From contig NZ_JAATIZ010000003.1 of the NCBI RefSeq assembly GCF_011927625.1, positions 62,001 through 126,000 of the forward strand: a stretch of 64,000 bases of DNA, in the 5' to 3' direction. The notes beneath the pieces were generated by a model. It was not told the origin of the DNA. It saw only the letters and a program-made list of their open reading frames with translations, and ran no database searches. This DNA comes from Paenalcaligenes hominis. Its GTDB lineage: Bacteria; Pseudomonadota; Gammaproteobacteria; Burkholderiales; Burkholderiaceae_B. The position numbers and the translations under genes were made by a program. Of the stretch, positions 24,801-32,643 are shown in pieces; position 1 is the first letter of the stretch; the number at the start of each line of letters is the position of its first letter.

Positions 24801-25398
24801 GCGGTTTATTGGGCTATTAGATAGTGTGGCGCAATTAGGTCTATTAGGTAGTCGCAATCATTTATATGAATTCAGTGTGGCGCCTATTTGGCAATGGGTG
24901 GTGCATGCGGTTGCTTTGCACGAATACCGCGCGCTTTTTCCTGCTTTATTGATGGGCTCTGGGGTAAATCGGCAGGAAATTGGTTTGGTGGGCGCGCACG
25001 GCGATCTGGGGGGTGGTTACGCTAACCCTTCCCCCGATACACTTCCCTTAAGTCAGATAAGTTTGGAATGGCTTTTATGGCACGCCCAGGCCCAAGGCTT
25101 GAGCTTTCGCCCACACCCCACCCCAAGCGCTGACTACAGTTACCTACACGACGAAAGCACCTTACTGTCCCAAGACCGTGCCGTGGAACATCACGACTTT
25201 GCTTTTACCCCTGACTTAGGGGTAGGCTATACGCAAGACTATCACCCCACGTTAGGGCGACGGGTGCGCCAAGAGGTCAAGGCTTTTCTCTCTTACGACC
25301 TAAGCCCCTCCGAGCGCCAATACAACCAAAGGGCTAAAGTCGACTTGCCGGCTTACTATCGTTGGTTAGATCAAACTTTAAACTGGTCTCCAGACTGA
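21853..25398 (+). CDS. Secreted RHS-repeat protein with C-terminal DUF2235/Tle1-like lipase domain
   Basis: A 1181-residue protein. A Sec-type signal peptide (hydrophobic residues 2-17, MRYVILLLLVLPLTLMA) precedes a DUF6531-like segment (NPIHLRDGNKYLKETDY, LVRYYDS). Degenerate RHS/YD repeats run to about residue 830 and end with the core signature EPDPLG near 833-837 and DPWGL near 857. From about 860 a DUF2235 alpha/beta-hydrolase domain follows: FDGT (D867), nucleophile elbow GFSRG (943-947, S945), LLDSVAQLG (D990) and GAHGDLGGGY (H1049), a plausible Ser-Asp-His triad as in T6SS Tle1 phospholipases. No PAAR or VgrG and no adjacent immunity-like gene is seen. It lies between DUF1840 and argS and is probably an exported toxin or surface enzyme. 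Confidence 0.85.
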   Translation: MRYVILLLLVLPLTLMAEPLSCSPPTLQSVCSTQDLSPDSGSGLFSMPLLAFNPIHLRDGNKYLKETDYVPHPAAPDLELVRYYDSMATHYSAFSSHWQLSYDIRLVEHSEAPHIVLPNGMRLNLSSASGRLTQAGHQRIWHTSHNETWHFDRFGWLQRIQRPHTPPLHIYRYAHGPLLHRIHFIEQSQQRLIFSYDSSQPALVQKVQTPVGVIHYDYQPLPDSTLYQLYQVRFPDQRRLYYHYEAQYQSQNAGLITGKSIQLHPHAPPRRVRSWVYNTRKQAHFMMAETPSQWIRLHFPKATHPHKTHIDSPQGRTTVHFSSHARGEIERVTGALCWACPPTFTQHPHQIQLAHARFDRQLRWWEGNPLGWPQLRLEYDARHRLTAWSSATLGPTQLRYDKHGRAQQMHYPNGDRQQVHYSHSGAVQRIDYYSGHDTMQTHLRRPQPHHLQLQQPNEKESLHYLVSGQLQQRQVDRFFYPPHSTQRHHWHYKDQFDYDANHQLRKHHLPEGGALYYEWKGSTLHRIYWQNTAGQHRLVAQAVAGGLAYGNGLLRLEVSTPRFHWLSHTHPDALWWQQLLVKNPHGLISAQRLHAPAHSTAAPVHRVFSYNAQHQIHRDETTSLQWHADGSLSSSSVMPSPKIQRDASGLATQYQDQSRHYILRYNPMRRLNVVLEHNKTVQKNSYNSAGFRVYTQHYPQALQQFFLYHEKKLVAEFTAPFEAKLPVHAAHPISRRYIYWHDQPVGLIDYDLNPTGELLVMHSDHLGAVHTISDQKQQLRWAAQYDTFGRLQSSQGDLNLHLRRAGQYYDLATGWHVNGVRTYLPQQGHYLEPDPLGPSPFSQLYGYANQQPLNHTDPWGLVLFAFDGTRYDERSGGVIHQLHTQTTEPSFYVGGPGQADELTWDAMVAYSADRLIQQQWQNLLNYLNSIPPATAPIPIDIIGFSRGAALGRHFANQIIQHSQNGFFSYTDTYGMQVQACIQPRFIGLLDSVAQLGLLGSRNHLYEFSVAPIWQWVVHAVALHEYRALFPALLMGSGVNRQEIGLVGAHGDLGGGYANPSPDTLPLSQISLEWLLWHAQAQGLSFRPHPTPSADYSYLHDESTLLSQDRAVEHHDFAFTPDLGVGYTQDYHPTLGRRVRQEVKAFLSYDLSPSERQYNQRAKVDLPAYYRWLDQTLNWSPD

Positions 25399-25524
25399 CA
25401 ATACGGCCAAAAAGAGAATTTCCCTGCATTTCACGTTATTATTAAGCCTTATTGTGTGGGCATCATTCCTGTGCACCAAGCCAGGCCTGCCCTAAATTTT
25501 CGCTTATCTTCACTCAAAATACTT

Positions 25525-27210
25525 ATGCTTGCTCAGCAACAACAACAGCTCAGCGCCTTATTAACGGCTGCGGTTCAATCTATCCTTCCCGACGCGACGC
25601 CTACTATCACTCTAGAGCGCCCAAAGGTCGCTGCTCATGGTGACGTCGCAACAAACGTGGCGATGCAACTGGCTAAACCAGCTAAGCGCAACCCACGCGA
25701 GTTGGCCCAAGGCATTGTGGATTATATTTTGGCCGATAGCGCGGCACAGGCCCTGATTGAAAGTGCTGAAATTGCTGGCCCAGGCTTTATTAATTTTCGT
25801 TTAACTCACGCTGCGCACCAAGCCGTGTTGGCGCCCATTTTTACCGAGGGAGCTCAGTTTGGCGACACGTCTGCCAGTACCGAACCCCTTATGGTCGAGT
25901 TCGTCTCGGCCAACCCCACAGGGCCTCTGCATGTGGGGCATGCGCGTCAAGCAGCTTTAGGCGATGCGATTTGCCGTCTGTTTAGCAGCCAAGGCTATGC
26001 CGTTAGCCGCGAGTTCTATTACAACGATGCGGGTAATCAAATTGATAATCTCGCCATCAGTGTCCAAGCCCGTGCTAAAGGCCTAGACCCAGAGAGTCCC
26101 GATTTTCCTGCTGATGGCTACAAAGGCGACTATATTCTTGAAATCGCCAAAGACTTTTTGGCTAAAAAAACCGTAGCCGCTGCCGATGGCGACCCTGTCA
26201 CCGCCACGGCGAATATCGACAGTCTTGATGACATTCGCCGTTTTGCTGTAGCCTATTTACGTAACGAGCAAGACCTAGACCTCAAAGCATTTAATCTTGT
26301 TTTTGATAACTACTACCTAGAAAGCTCGTTGTACACCGACGGTCGCGTTGACGACGTGGTCGCAGCCCTGACTGCTGCTGGGCACACCTATGAATCAGAA
26401 GGCGCCCTATGGCTACGCACGACAGAACTCAATACCGGAGACGATAAAGACCGCGTCATGCGTAAACGCGAAGGCGGCTATACCTATTTTGTACCCGATG
26501 TCGCGTATCACGTGTCGAAATGGCAGCGCGGTTTTAAGCACGCCATTAATATTCAAGGTACCGATCACCACGGCACCATTGCGCGTGTGCGCGCTGGCCT
26601 TCAAGGGCTAAACCTTGGCATTCCTGCCGACTATCCTGCGTATGTGTTACATAGCATGGTCAAAGTCATGCGGGGTGGCGAAGAGGTCAAAATCTCTAAA
26701 CGAGCAGGCAGCTATGTGACGTTACGCGAGCTCGTCGATTGGGTCGGTTTGGACGCCGTCCGCTTTTTCTTAGTAAGCCGTCGTGCTGACTCTGAGTTTG
26801 TGTTTGATATTGATTTAGCCCTATCAAAAAGCGAAGAGAATCCGGTCTACTACATTCAGTACGCCCATGCCCGTACGCACTCCGTGCTTCGTCAGGTCGG
26901 CGCTACCCACGAACAACTTAGCCAAGCTGACTTTAATTTGTTAAACGCACCTAGCGAGCTCAAGCTGTTGCAACGTTTGGCTGAATACCCCGCTATGCTA
27001 AGCCAAGCCGCCAAAGACCTTGCCCCGCACCAGGTGGCTTTTTGGCTGCGTGACTGCGCTGCTGACTTCCACACCTGGTATAACAGCGAGCGCGTTATGG
27101 GCGATGACACACAGTTAAAACATGCTCGTGCCGCACTTGCCGCCGCTACGGCCCAAGTTATTGCTAACGGTCTAGCCAAGCTAGGGGTTAGCGCTCCCGA
27201 TAAAATGTAG
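25525..27210 (+). CDS. argS: Arginine--tRNA ligase
   Basis: Class I aminoacyl-tRNA synthetase that charges tRNA-Arg. From ATG 25525 ([13 protein letters not shown]) the protein has 561 residues. The HIGH signature is HVGH (136-139) within [12 protein letters not shown], and the KMSKS-like loop is KISK (389-392). The anticodon-binding DALR domain occupies the C-terminus ([13 protein letters not shown] onward). The longer frame from 25456 adds 23 residues unlike the family and is rejected. It is followed after 10 nt by the SPOR-domain gene and then dsbA, a likely operon. Confidence 0.95.
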   Translation: MLAQQQQQLSALLTAAVQSILPDATPTITLERPKVAAHGDVATNVAMQLAKPAKRNPRELAQGIVDYILADSAAQALIESAEIAGPGFINFRLTHAAHQAVLAPIFTEGAQFGDTSASTEPLMVEFVSANPTGPLHVGHARQAALGDAICRLFSSQGYAVSREFYYNDAGNQIDNLAISVQARAKGLDPESPDFPADGYKGDYILEIAKDFLAKKTVAAADGDPVTATANIDSLDDIRRFAVAYLRNEQDLDLKAFNLVFDNYYLESSLYTDGRVDDVVAALTAAGHTYESEGALWLRTTELNTGDDKDRVMRKREGGYTYFVPDVAYHVSKWQRGFKHAINIQGTDHHGTIARVRAGLQGLNLGIPADYPAYVLHSMVKVMRGGEEVKISKRAGSYVTLRELVDWVGLDAVRFFLVSRRADSEFVFDIDLALSKSEENPVYYIQYAHARTHSVLRQVGATHEQLSQADFNLLNAPSELKLLQRLAEYPAMLSQAAKDLAPHQVAFWLRDCAADFHTWYNSERVMGDDTQLKHARAALAAATAQVIANGLAKLGVSAPDKM

Positions 27211-27220
27211 TGATAATCCT

Positions 27221-27910
27221 ATGGCCACCCGACGTAAATCTTCTGCAAAATCAAAGCCCGGCGGCATGGTATCCGGCATTGTTATTGGTCTAGTCATTGG
27301 ATTAGCTGCCGCGGTGGCTGTTGCCTTGTATGTTACTCAAGCGCCTATGCCCTTTATGGACAAGGCCAGCCGTGAAATAGAGCAAATTCTTTTGCCTGAT
27401 GTGCAGCACGCCCCCGATCCTAATAGGGGGCTGTACGGCAGCGCCCCGGCACTCGAAGGGCCGTTATTTGGTGGCAAAGAAGCTCAAATTGCAGAACAGC
27501 TCGGCCCATTACGCGCTCCTACGGTACCGGCCCCCACCACCCCACAACCTACTACACCAGAGCCAGACTCGTTGGGCAGCCTAATTGCACAATTACCTAA
27601 TCCCAATACGGCTCCGGCTCCCACTACAGCACCGCCTCTAGCTCCTCCTAAGCCTTCAGCACCGCAGGTCGCTGTCGCACCCACTACCTATTATTTACAG
27701 GCCGGAGCGTTTCGCTCTGCCAAGGATGCTGAGGCCATGCGCGCACGTATTCTGCTTTTAGGTATGGATGCCTCTGTTCAGTCTGCGCCTTATAATGACG
27801 GTACAATTAATCGTGTACGCGTGGGTCCTTTTTCTGGTGTAGACGATATGAATAAAGCACGCTCAGTGTTGGGGCGAGAAAAAATTGAAACTTCTGTAGT
27901 ACGTCCCTAG
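27221..27910 (+). CDS. SPOR-domain membrane protein (FtsN-like layout)
   Basis: A 229-residue bitopic inner-membrane protein. A basic cytoplasmic N-terminus (MATRRKSSAKSKPGG) is followed by one TM helix (about 17-40), a long Pro/Thr/Ala-rich periplasmic linker (about 85-150), and a C-terminal SPOR domain (about 153-229, TYYLQAGAFRSAKDAEAMRARI, RVRVGPFSG). SPOR domains bind denuded peptidoglycan at division sites, so a septal role is likely. It is encoded 10 nt after argS and 40 nt before dsbA. Orthology to FtsN proper cannot be settled by eye. Confidence 0.87.
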   Translation: MATRRKSSAKSKPGGMVSGIVIGLVIGLAAAVAVALYVTQAPMPFMDKASREIEQILLPDVQHAPDPNRGLYGSAPALEGPLFGGKEAQIAEQLGPLRAPTVPAPTTPQPTTPEPDSLGSLIAQLPNPNTAPAPTTAPPLAPPKPSAPQVAVAPTTYYLQAGAFRSAKDAEAMRARILLLGMDASVQSAPYNDGTINRVRVGPFSGVDDMNKARSVLGREKIETSVVRP

Positions 27911-27950
27911 TCATATAAAGACTTACTACTCGCAAGACAGGAACTCACTT

Positions 27951-28589
27951 ATGTCGTATTTATCTTTTTTTGGTCGTTTAGCTGCTACGGCAACCTTAGC
28001 TGCTAGCGTTTTAATTAGTCCGCTGGCCTCCGCCCTAGAACCTGCCCCTAACTCCTACGTTACGTTAGGTCAGGCCGTGCCTTCTGATAGCGTCGGCAAG
28101 GTCGAGGTGCTCGAGTTTTTTGCGTATAGCTGCCCTCATTGTGCTGTCATGGAACCCTTAGTCGACAAATGGGCCTCTACTTTGGGTGATGATGTGGTGC
28201 TTAAACGGGTGCCCGTCGCGTTTAATGCTGGCATGGGAGACTTACAGCGTGCGTATTTTGTACTCGAGGCCTTAGATCGCCTTGATCTACACCCAAAACT
28301 CTTTGCCGCCATCCACCAAGAAAAACGTCCCGTCTTTGACAAAAAAGCGATTCGTAAGTGGGCAGAGTCAGAAGGTATAGAGGGTGCCGACTTTGACAGC
28401 GCTTTTGATTCATTTGGGGTGCAAACCAAAGCCAATCGTGCGAATGATTTAATTCGTCTTTATCAGATTCAAGGCACACCAAGCCTAGCCATTGGCGGAA
28501 AGTACGTCACATCGCCGGCCTATACCAATAGCTACGAAGACACGCTACGTGTAGCAGAGGCATTGATTAAACAAAGTCAAACCAACTAA
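27951..28589 (+). CDS. dsbA: Thiol:disulfide interchange protein DsbA
   Basis: Periplasmic oxidase that introduces disulfides into exported proteins. The 212-residue precursor has a signal peptide ending near residue 28 (PLASA). The active site is CPHC (C61-C64) in FFAYSCPHC and the cis-proline loop is QGTPSLAIGG. Length and domain order (thioredoxin fold with a helical insert) fit DsbA. It is the last gene of argS-SPOR-dsbA and is followed by a terminator shared with metC. Curli, the unknown Cys-cluster protein and the RHS enzyme are possible exported clients, which is inference only. Confidence 0.95.
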   Translation: MSYLSFFGRLAATATLAASVLISPLASALEPAPNSYVTLGQAVPSDSVGKVEVLEFFAYSCPHCAVMEPLVDKWASTLGDDVVLKRVPVAFNAGMGDLQRAYFVLEALDRLDLHPKLFAAIHQEKRPVFDKKAIRKWAESEGIEGADFDSAFDSFGVQTKANRANDLIRLYQIQGTPSLAIGGKYVTSPAYTNSYEDTLRVAEALIKQSQTN

Positions 28590-28616
28590 GGCTATTTTTT
28601 AGATAGCATTCACACC

Positions 28617-28641
28617 AAAGCGGCTCGTAAAGCCGCTTTTT
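28617..28641. terminator. Rho-independent terminator between dsbA and metC
   Basis: Stem AAAGCGGCT (28617-28625) with AGCCGCTTT (28631-28639) followed by a T-rich tract on the plus strand; the opposite strand has only a few T. It ends dsbA and may help end metC, which stops 7 nt away. Confidence 0.85.
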
Positions 28642-28647
28642 GTTTTT

Positions 28648-29832
28648 TTAGGCTGACAAAGCCCAAGCCTGGGTAAGATCAGCAATTAAATCTTCGGGCT
28701 GCTCTAAGCCGATATGCAAACGCACTAAGGGTGAGGTATGCCCTTGCCAATACGAATGATGCGTCAATGTTTTGGTGTCTACCAACTGCACTAAGCTTTC
28801 AAAACCACCCCAAGAAAAACCAATACCAAACAAACGCAGGCCATTCACAAAGCGCACAGCACGCTCTGGATCCGTCGCTAATTGCACAGACAGTACCCCA
28901 TTAGAGCCGGTGGCATCACGCAACCAAAGGGCATGACCTGGGTCATTGGGCCATGCTGGATGATAAATTTGCTGCACCTCAGGCCATTGGGCTAAGGCTT
29001 CACAGACTTTGATTGCATTGGTGGCAGACTCGCGCATGCGAATCGGCAAGGTACGTACCCCCCGCAGCGCCAACCACACATCATCCGCACTGACTGAGTA
29101 ACCCAACGCATAATGGCACTCTTGGAGATGAGCCACCAAGTCAGTACGAGCGGTTACCACTGCACCCATTAAAAAGTCAGAATGCCCGCCAATGTATTTA
29201 GTGGCTGAAATCACCGCCACATCAATACCTAAACGCAATGGCTGATAATGTAGACCTGAACCCCAGGTGTTGTCGGCTACGGTAATAAGTCCATGCTCTT
29301 TAGCGAATGCACTGAGTGCAGGCAGATCGAGCATCTGCAGTAACAAGGATCCAGGTGACTCGACATATAGCATCTTGGTATTAGAACGTAGCGCGGCCTG
29401 AAATGCCTCGACCGTGGGCTCACAATAACTAACCTCGACGCCTATTTTTTTCAAGTAACCACTGTCTAAGGCGCGCACCGGTGCATAAGCACTGTCAGCG
29501 ACCAGAATGTGGTCACCGTGTTCAACAAAACTTAACACCCCTAAGCTAATAGCGGCCATACCTGAAGGCACTAAAAAAGCATGCTTACCGTCTTCGAGTT
29601 CACAAAATACGTCCTCGAGGGCGCGATGTGTGTCCATACCCGCACGGCCGTAAACTACGGAACGACCGCCCTGATGCTGATTACTCATCGCTTGCTCGAG
29701 ATCAGCCAAAGACTTAAAACGCACGGTACTGGTACGCATTGAGGGCATGGCTACCGGGGCAGCGCCTGTGTTTGGATCAAAGTTTGCCTGACCGACATGC
29801 TGTAAAACGGTTTGTAAATGGTGTTTGTTCAT
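28648..29832 (-). CDS. metC: Cystathionine beta-lyase
   Basis: PLP-dependent enzyme of the Cys/Met metabolism family (394 residues), expected to cleave cystathionine to homocysteine, pyruvate and ammonia. The PLP lysine is K212 in SATKYIGGHSD. Further landmarks are YGRAGMDTHRALE, VPSGMAAIS, VESPGSLLLQMLDL, VADNTWGSG and the C-terminal SWGGFESL. The VESPGS and SWGGFESL segments favour beta-lyase (MetC) over gamma-synthase. It follows the MBL-fold gene by 3 nt and is probably cotranscribed with it. Its relation to the divergent leucine-catabolism genes is unclear. Confidence 0.9.
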   Translation of the reverse strand: MNKHHLQTVLQHVGQANFDPNTGAAPVAMPSMRTSTVRFKSLADLEQAMSNQHQGGRSVVYGRAGMDTHRALEDVFCELEDGKHAFLVPSGMAAISLGVLSFVEHGDHILVADSAYAPVRALDSGYLKKIGVEVSYCEPTVEAFQAALRSNTKMLYVESPGSLLLQMLDLPALSAFAKEHGLITVADNTWGSGLHYQPLRLGIDVAVISATKYIGGHSDFLMGAVVTARTDLVAHLQECHYALGYSVSADDVWLALRGVRTLPIRMRESATNAIKVCEALAQWPEVQQIYHPAWPNDPGHALWLRDATGSNGVLSVQLATDPERAVRFVNGLRLFGIGFSWGGFESLVQLVDTKTLTHHSYWQGHTSPLVRLHIGLEQPEDLIADLTQAWALSA

Positions 29833-29835
29833 GAG

Positions 29836-30915
29836 TTACCTAATTGTGGCATAAAATTTATACACCCCTTGACTGTCCACTTGACGCTGGAGCTGCCCCT
29901 GAAAGTAAAGGCAGTGCAAGTGGGCAATCGCCTCACCCATAGCAAAAGTGAGTTGATGCATATCTAACTGACGTTTAAATAATACGGGGATTAAATCGGC
30001 CGCGCTACAGCCATCGGGAGCTTGGCAAGCTGCTAGTGTCTCTGTTAGGCGTTCTGCATGGTGGTGATGCAAATACTGGACTCGTTCATGTAAGCCATAG
30101 AATGGCTTACCGTGTGATGGCAGTACGAGCGTATCAGAGGGCAAATCCAAGTAATACCCTAACGAGTCCAAATATAACGCAAGCGGATTAGCCTCAGGCT
30201 CATAAGCAAAGACACTTACATTAGTAGAAATGGTGGGCAACACCATATCACCTGACACTAAGCAATTTAACTCGGCACAATAAAGCGCTATATGCTCGGG
30301 CGCATGCCCCTGCCCAACAATACATCGCCAGGCTCTACCGCCGATCTGAATCACCTCATTATGCATAAGTCGATTGAACTGGGCAGGTAAGGGTAAAACC
30401 AGATCGCTGTAATAGCTGCTGCGTTGTTTTATTTGCGCTTGCGCATCAGGTGCAGTCAAGCCATGTCGCGCAAAATGCAAAGCAGCCGCCTCACCGCCGG
30501 TAGCACCAAGCGGCGTCTCTGCAGAGACCGGACGGCTCCATAAACAAGCCAACGCATAATCACTTAAGCTCATAAACAAAGGGGCCTGCCACCGCTCGCA
30601 CAGCCACTGAGCTAGTCCCACATGGTCTGGATGCATGTGCGTCACCATCACCCGCAAAATGGGCAAGCCCTGTAACTGTTCAGCCTCAATGTGTCGCCAT
30701 AGATGCTGTACTTCGGGACGAGCAATACCCGTATCCACCAGTGTCCAGCCTTTACGACCAGCGATCTCATCTTCAATTAACCAAAGGTTGATGTGATCAA
30801 GCGCAAAAGGCAAGGGCATGCGCAGCCAATACACACCGTCAGCGATGGCTTGCAACTGGCCCGGATCAGGCTTTACGTCGCCTAAGGGGTAGCTCACGTT
30901 ATTCTTTGTTTTCAT
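29836..30915 (-). CDS. MBL-fold metallo-hydrolase
   Basis: A 359-residue cytosolic metallo-beta-lactamase-fold protein. The Zn-binding motif THMHPDH is at residues 92-98; GQGHAPEH, SGDMVLP and PSHGKPF give the further metal and active-site residues. It resembles glyoxalase-II-like or thioesterase-like hydrolases. The gene is divergent from liuR across a LiuR-type palindrome, so it is probably regulated with leucine/isovalerate degradation; an acyl-CoA thioesterase role is possible but unproven. A GGGAGAA ribosome site precedes ATG 30915. It is coupled to metC downstream. Confidence 0.85.
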   Translation of the reverse strand: MKTKNNVSYPLGDVKPDPGQLQAIADGVYWLRMPLPFALDHINLWLIEDEIAGRKGWTLVDTGIARPEVQHLWRHIEAEQLQGLPILRVMVTHMHPDHVGLAQWLCERWQAPLFMSLSDYALACLWSRPVSAETPLGATGGEAAALHFARHGLTAPDAQAQIKQRSSYYSDLVLPLPAQFNRLMHNEVIQIGGRAWRCIVGQGHAPEHIALYCAELNCLVSGDMVLPTISTNVSVFAYEPEANPLALYLDSLGYYLDLPSDTLVLPSHGKPFYGLHERVQYLHHHHAERLTETLAACQAPDGCSAADLIPVLFKRQLDMHQLTFAMGEAIAHLHCLYFQGQLQRQVDSQGVYKFYATIR

Positions 30916-30956
30916 CTCCGTATTCTCCCTGCTTGTCGGATAAGGTTCGTCATGTT

Positions 30957-30976
30957 AGTTTACGTTAACGTCAACT
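30957..30976. promoter_or_regulatory. LiuR-type operator palindrome
   Basis: A 20-bp near-perfect palindrome, AGTTTACGTTAACGTCAACT, lies in the 74-bp divergent spacer, 13 bp before the liuR start. Only one base pair breaks symmetry. It matches the TTTACGTnnACGTAAA-like sites known for MerR-family LiuR, and its position suits control of both directions. Confidence 0.75.
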
Positions 30977-30989
30977 ACTTTTAAGCACT

Positions 30990-31376
30990 ATGAGTCAAAG
31001 AACTTGGTCAATATCAGATTTAGCAAAAGAGTTTGATATTACCCCACGTACGCTGCGTTATTACGAGGATCACGGCATCCTTAGCCCCGAACGCATTGGC
31101 CTACAGCGGCTCTACCACCCCCGTGATAGAACTCGTTTAAAACTTGCATTACGCGGCAAGCGCATGGGCTTTAGTTTGGCCGATATCTGTACCCTTATTG
31201 ATATGTACGATGGGCCCGGCAGCACCTACCCCCAGCTATTGCATTACCAAAAGGTGCTGACCTATTACCAAACTAAACTGCAAGACCAGCTTCAAGACCT
31301 ACAACAGACCTTAGCAGAAATCGAAGTACAGCAGCAAAACTGTGAACATCTGCTGAACCAAACCCATTCCGATTAA
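30990..31376 (+). CDS. liuR: MerR-family regulator LiuR
   Basis: A 128-residue MerR-family transcription factor. The N-terminal winged helix is WSISDLAKEFDITPRTLRYYEDHGIL, followed by RLYHPRDRTRLKLALRGKRMGFSLADICTLIDMYD, the characteristic LiuR sequence around the second wing. A C-terminal coiled coil (about 85-122, KLQDQLQDLQQTLAEIE) serves dimerisation. It heads the liuA-aceK-thiolase-liuB-liuD genes and is divergent from the MBL-fold gene. LiuR proteins control branched-chain amino-acid degradation; the palindrome in front implies autoregulation. Confidence 0.9.
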   Translation: MSQRTWSISDLAKEFDITPRTLRYYEDHGILSPERIGLQRLYHPRDRTRLKLALRGKRMGFSLADICTLIDMYDGPGSTYPQLLHYQKVLTYYQTKLQDQLQDLQQTLAEIEVQQQNCEHLLNQTHSD

Positions 31377-31452
31377 CACTTAGGCCTAGCTCACTTATCC
31401 TTTGCTAGCTCTCAATGGCTCAACTCATGCAGCCTTTTGGTTGGAGACGACT

Positions 31453-32631
31453 ATGAATCTGCCCGGACTACACTTTGAATTCAGCGAAGAGCTGATTATG
31501 TTGCGCGATACGGTACGCCACTTTGCTGACAAGGAAATTGCTCCTTTGGCTCAGGAAGTCGACGCCTCAGATCAATTCCCCATGCAGCTTTGGCCAAAGC
31601 TTGGTGAACTGGGTGTTCTAGGCTTAACCGTCTCTGATGACTACGGTGGCGCTAATATGGGCTACTTGGCTCATATGATTGCCATGGAAGAAATTTCGCG
31701 TGCTAGCGCCTCGATTGGGCTGTCGTACGGTGCACACTCTAATCTTTGTGTTAACCAAATCTATCGCAACGGTACAGCCGAGCAAAAAGCCAAATACCTA
31801 CCAGGCTTAATTGATGGCACCCAAATAGGGGCCTTAGCCATGAGTGAGACCGGGGCGGGCTCAGACGTGGTCAGCATGCGCCTACGTGCCGAAGACCACG
31901 GCGATCATTTTGTGCTTAATGGTCATAAAATGTGGATCACCAACGGCCCGGATGCCGACACCTTAGTGGTCTACGCCAAAACCGATCCCGAAGCGAATCA
32001 ACGCGGCATTACCGCTTTTATTATTGAGAAAGGGTTTGAAGGGTTTTCCGTGGCTCAAAAACTCGACAAACTTGGTATGCGTGGTAGCCACACAGGCGAG
32101 CTGGTATTTGAAAACTGCAAGGTTCCCAAAGAAAACATCCTAGGAGAATTAAATGGGGGTGTGCGTGTTTTAATGAGCGGCCTTGATTATGAGCGCGCCG
32201 TTTTAGCGGGGGGCCCGTTGGGCATTATGCAAGCCGTGATGGAGGTGGTGACGCCCTATATCCATGAACGCAAACAATTTGGCCAAGCCATTGGCGAGTT
32301 TCAACTTATTCAAGCCAAAGTGGCCGATCTTTATACGATTCATCAAGCCAGTCGCGCGCTGTGCTATGCCGTTGGCAAACGCCTAGACGACCTCGGTTCT
32401 GATCACTTACGCTCTGTGCGTAAAGACTGCGCTGCGGCGATTTTATTCAGCGCTGAAAAAGCCACCTGGATGGCTGGGGAAGCCATTCAAATCTTAGGTG
32501 GCAACGGGTATATCAATGAATTTTCCACCGGCCGCCTCTGGCGTGATGCTAAGCTTTATGAGATTGGTGCTGGCACCAGCGAAATTCGCCGTATGTTAAT
32601 TGGGCGCGAACTTTTCAATGAAACCGCTTAA
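31453..32631 (+). CDS. liuA: Isovaleryl-CoA dehydrogenase
   Basis: FAD enzyme that oxidises isovaleryl-CoA to 3-methylcrotonyl-CoA in leucine degradation. From ATG 31453, which has GGAG at 31443-31446, it is 392 residues; the longer frame from 31402 is rejected. Acyl-CoA dehydrogenase signatures [13 protein letters not shown] and [22 protein letters not shown] are present. The catalytic base is E247 in [16 protein letters not shown]; the position in this helix and the GGPLG context match isovaleryl-CoA dehydrogenases rather than straight-chain enzymes. It is 76 nt after liuR and 12 nt before aceK. Confidence 0.95.
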   Translation: MNLPGLHFEFSEELIMLRDTVRHFADKEIAPLAQEVDASDQFPMQLWPKLGELGVLGLTVSDDYGGANMGYLAHMIAMEEISRASASIGLSYGAHSNLCVNQIYRNGTAEQKAKYLPGLIDGTQIGALAMSETGAGSDVVSMRLRAEDHGDHFVLNGHKMWITNGPDADTLVVYAKTDPEANQRGITAFIIEKGFEGFSVAQKLDKLGMRGSHTGELVFENCKVPKENILGELNGGVRVLMSGLDYERAVLAGGPLGIMQAVMEVVTPYIHERKQFGQAIGEFQLIQAKVADLYTIHQASRALCYAVGKRLDDLGSDHLRSVRKDCAAAILFSAEKATWMAGEAIQILGGNGYINEFSTGRLWRDAKLYEIGAGTSEIRRMLIGRELFNETA

Positions 32632-32643
32632 CTCATAAATCGC

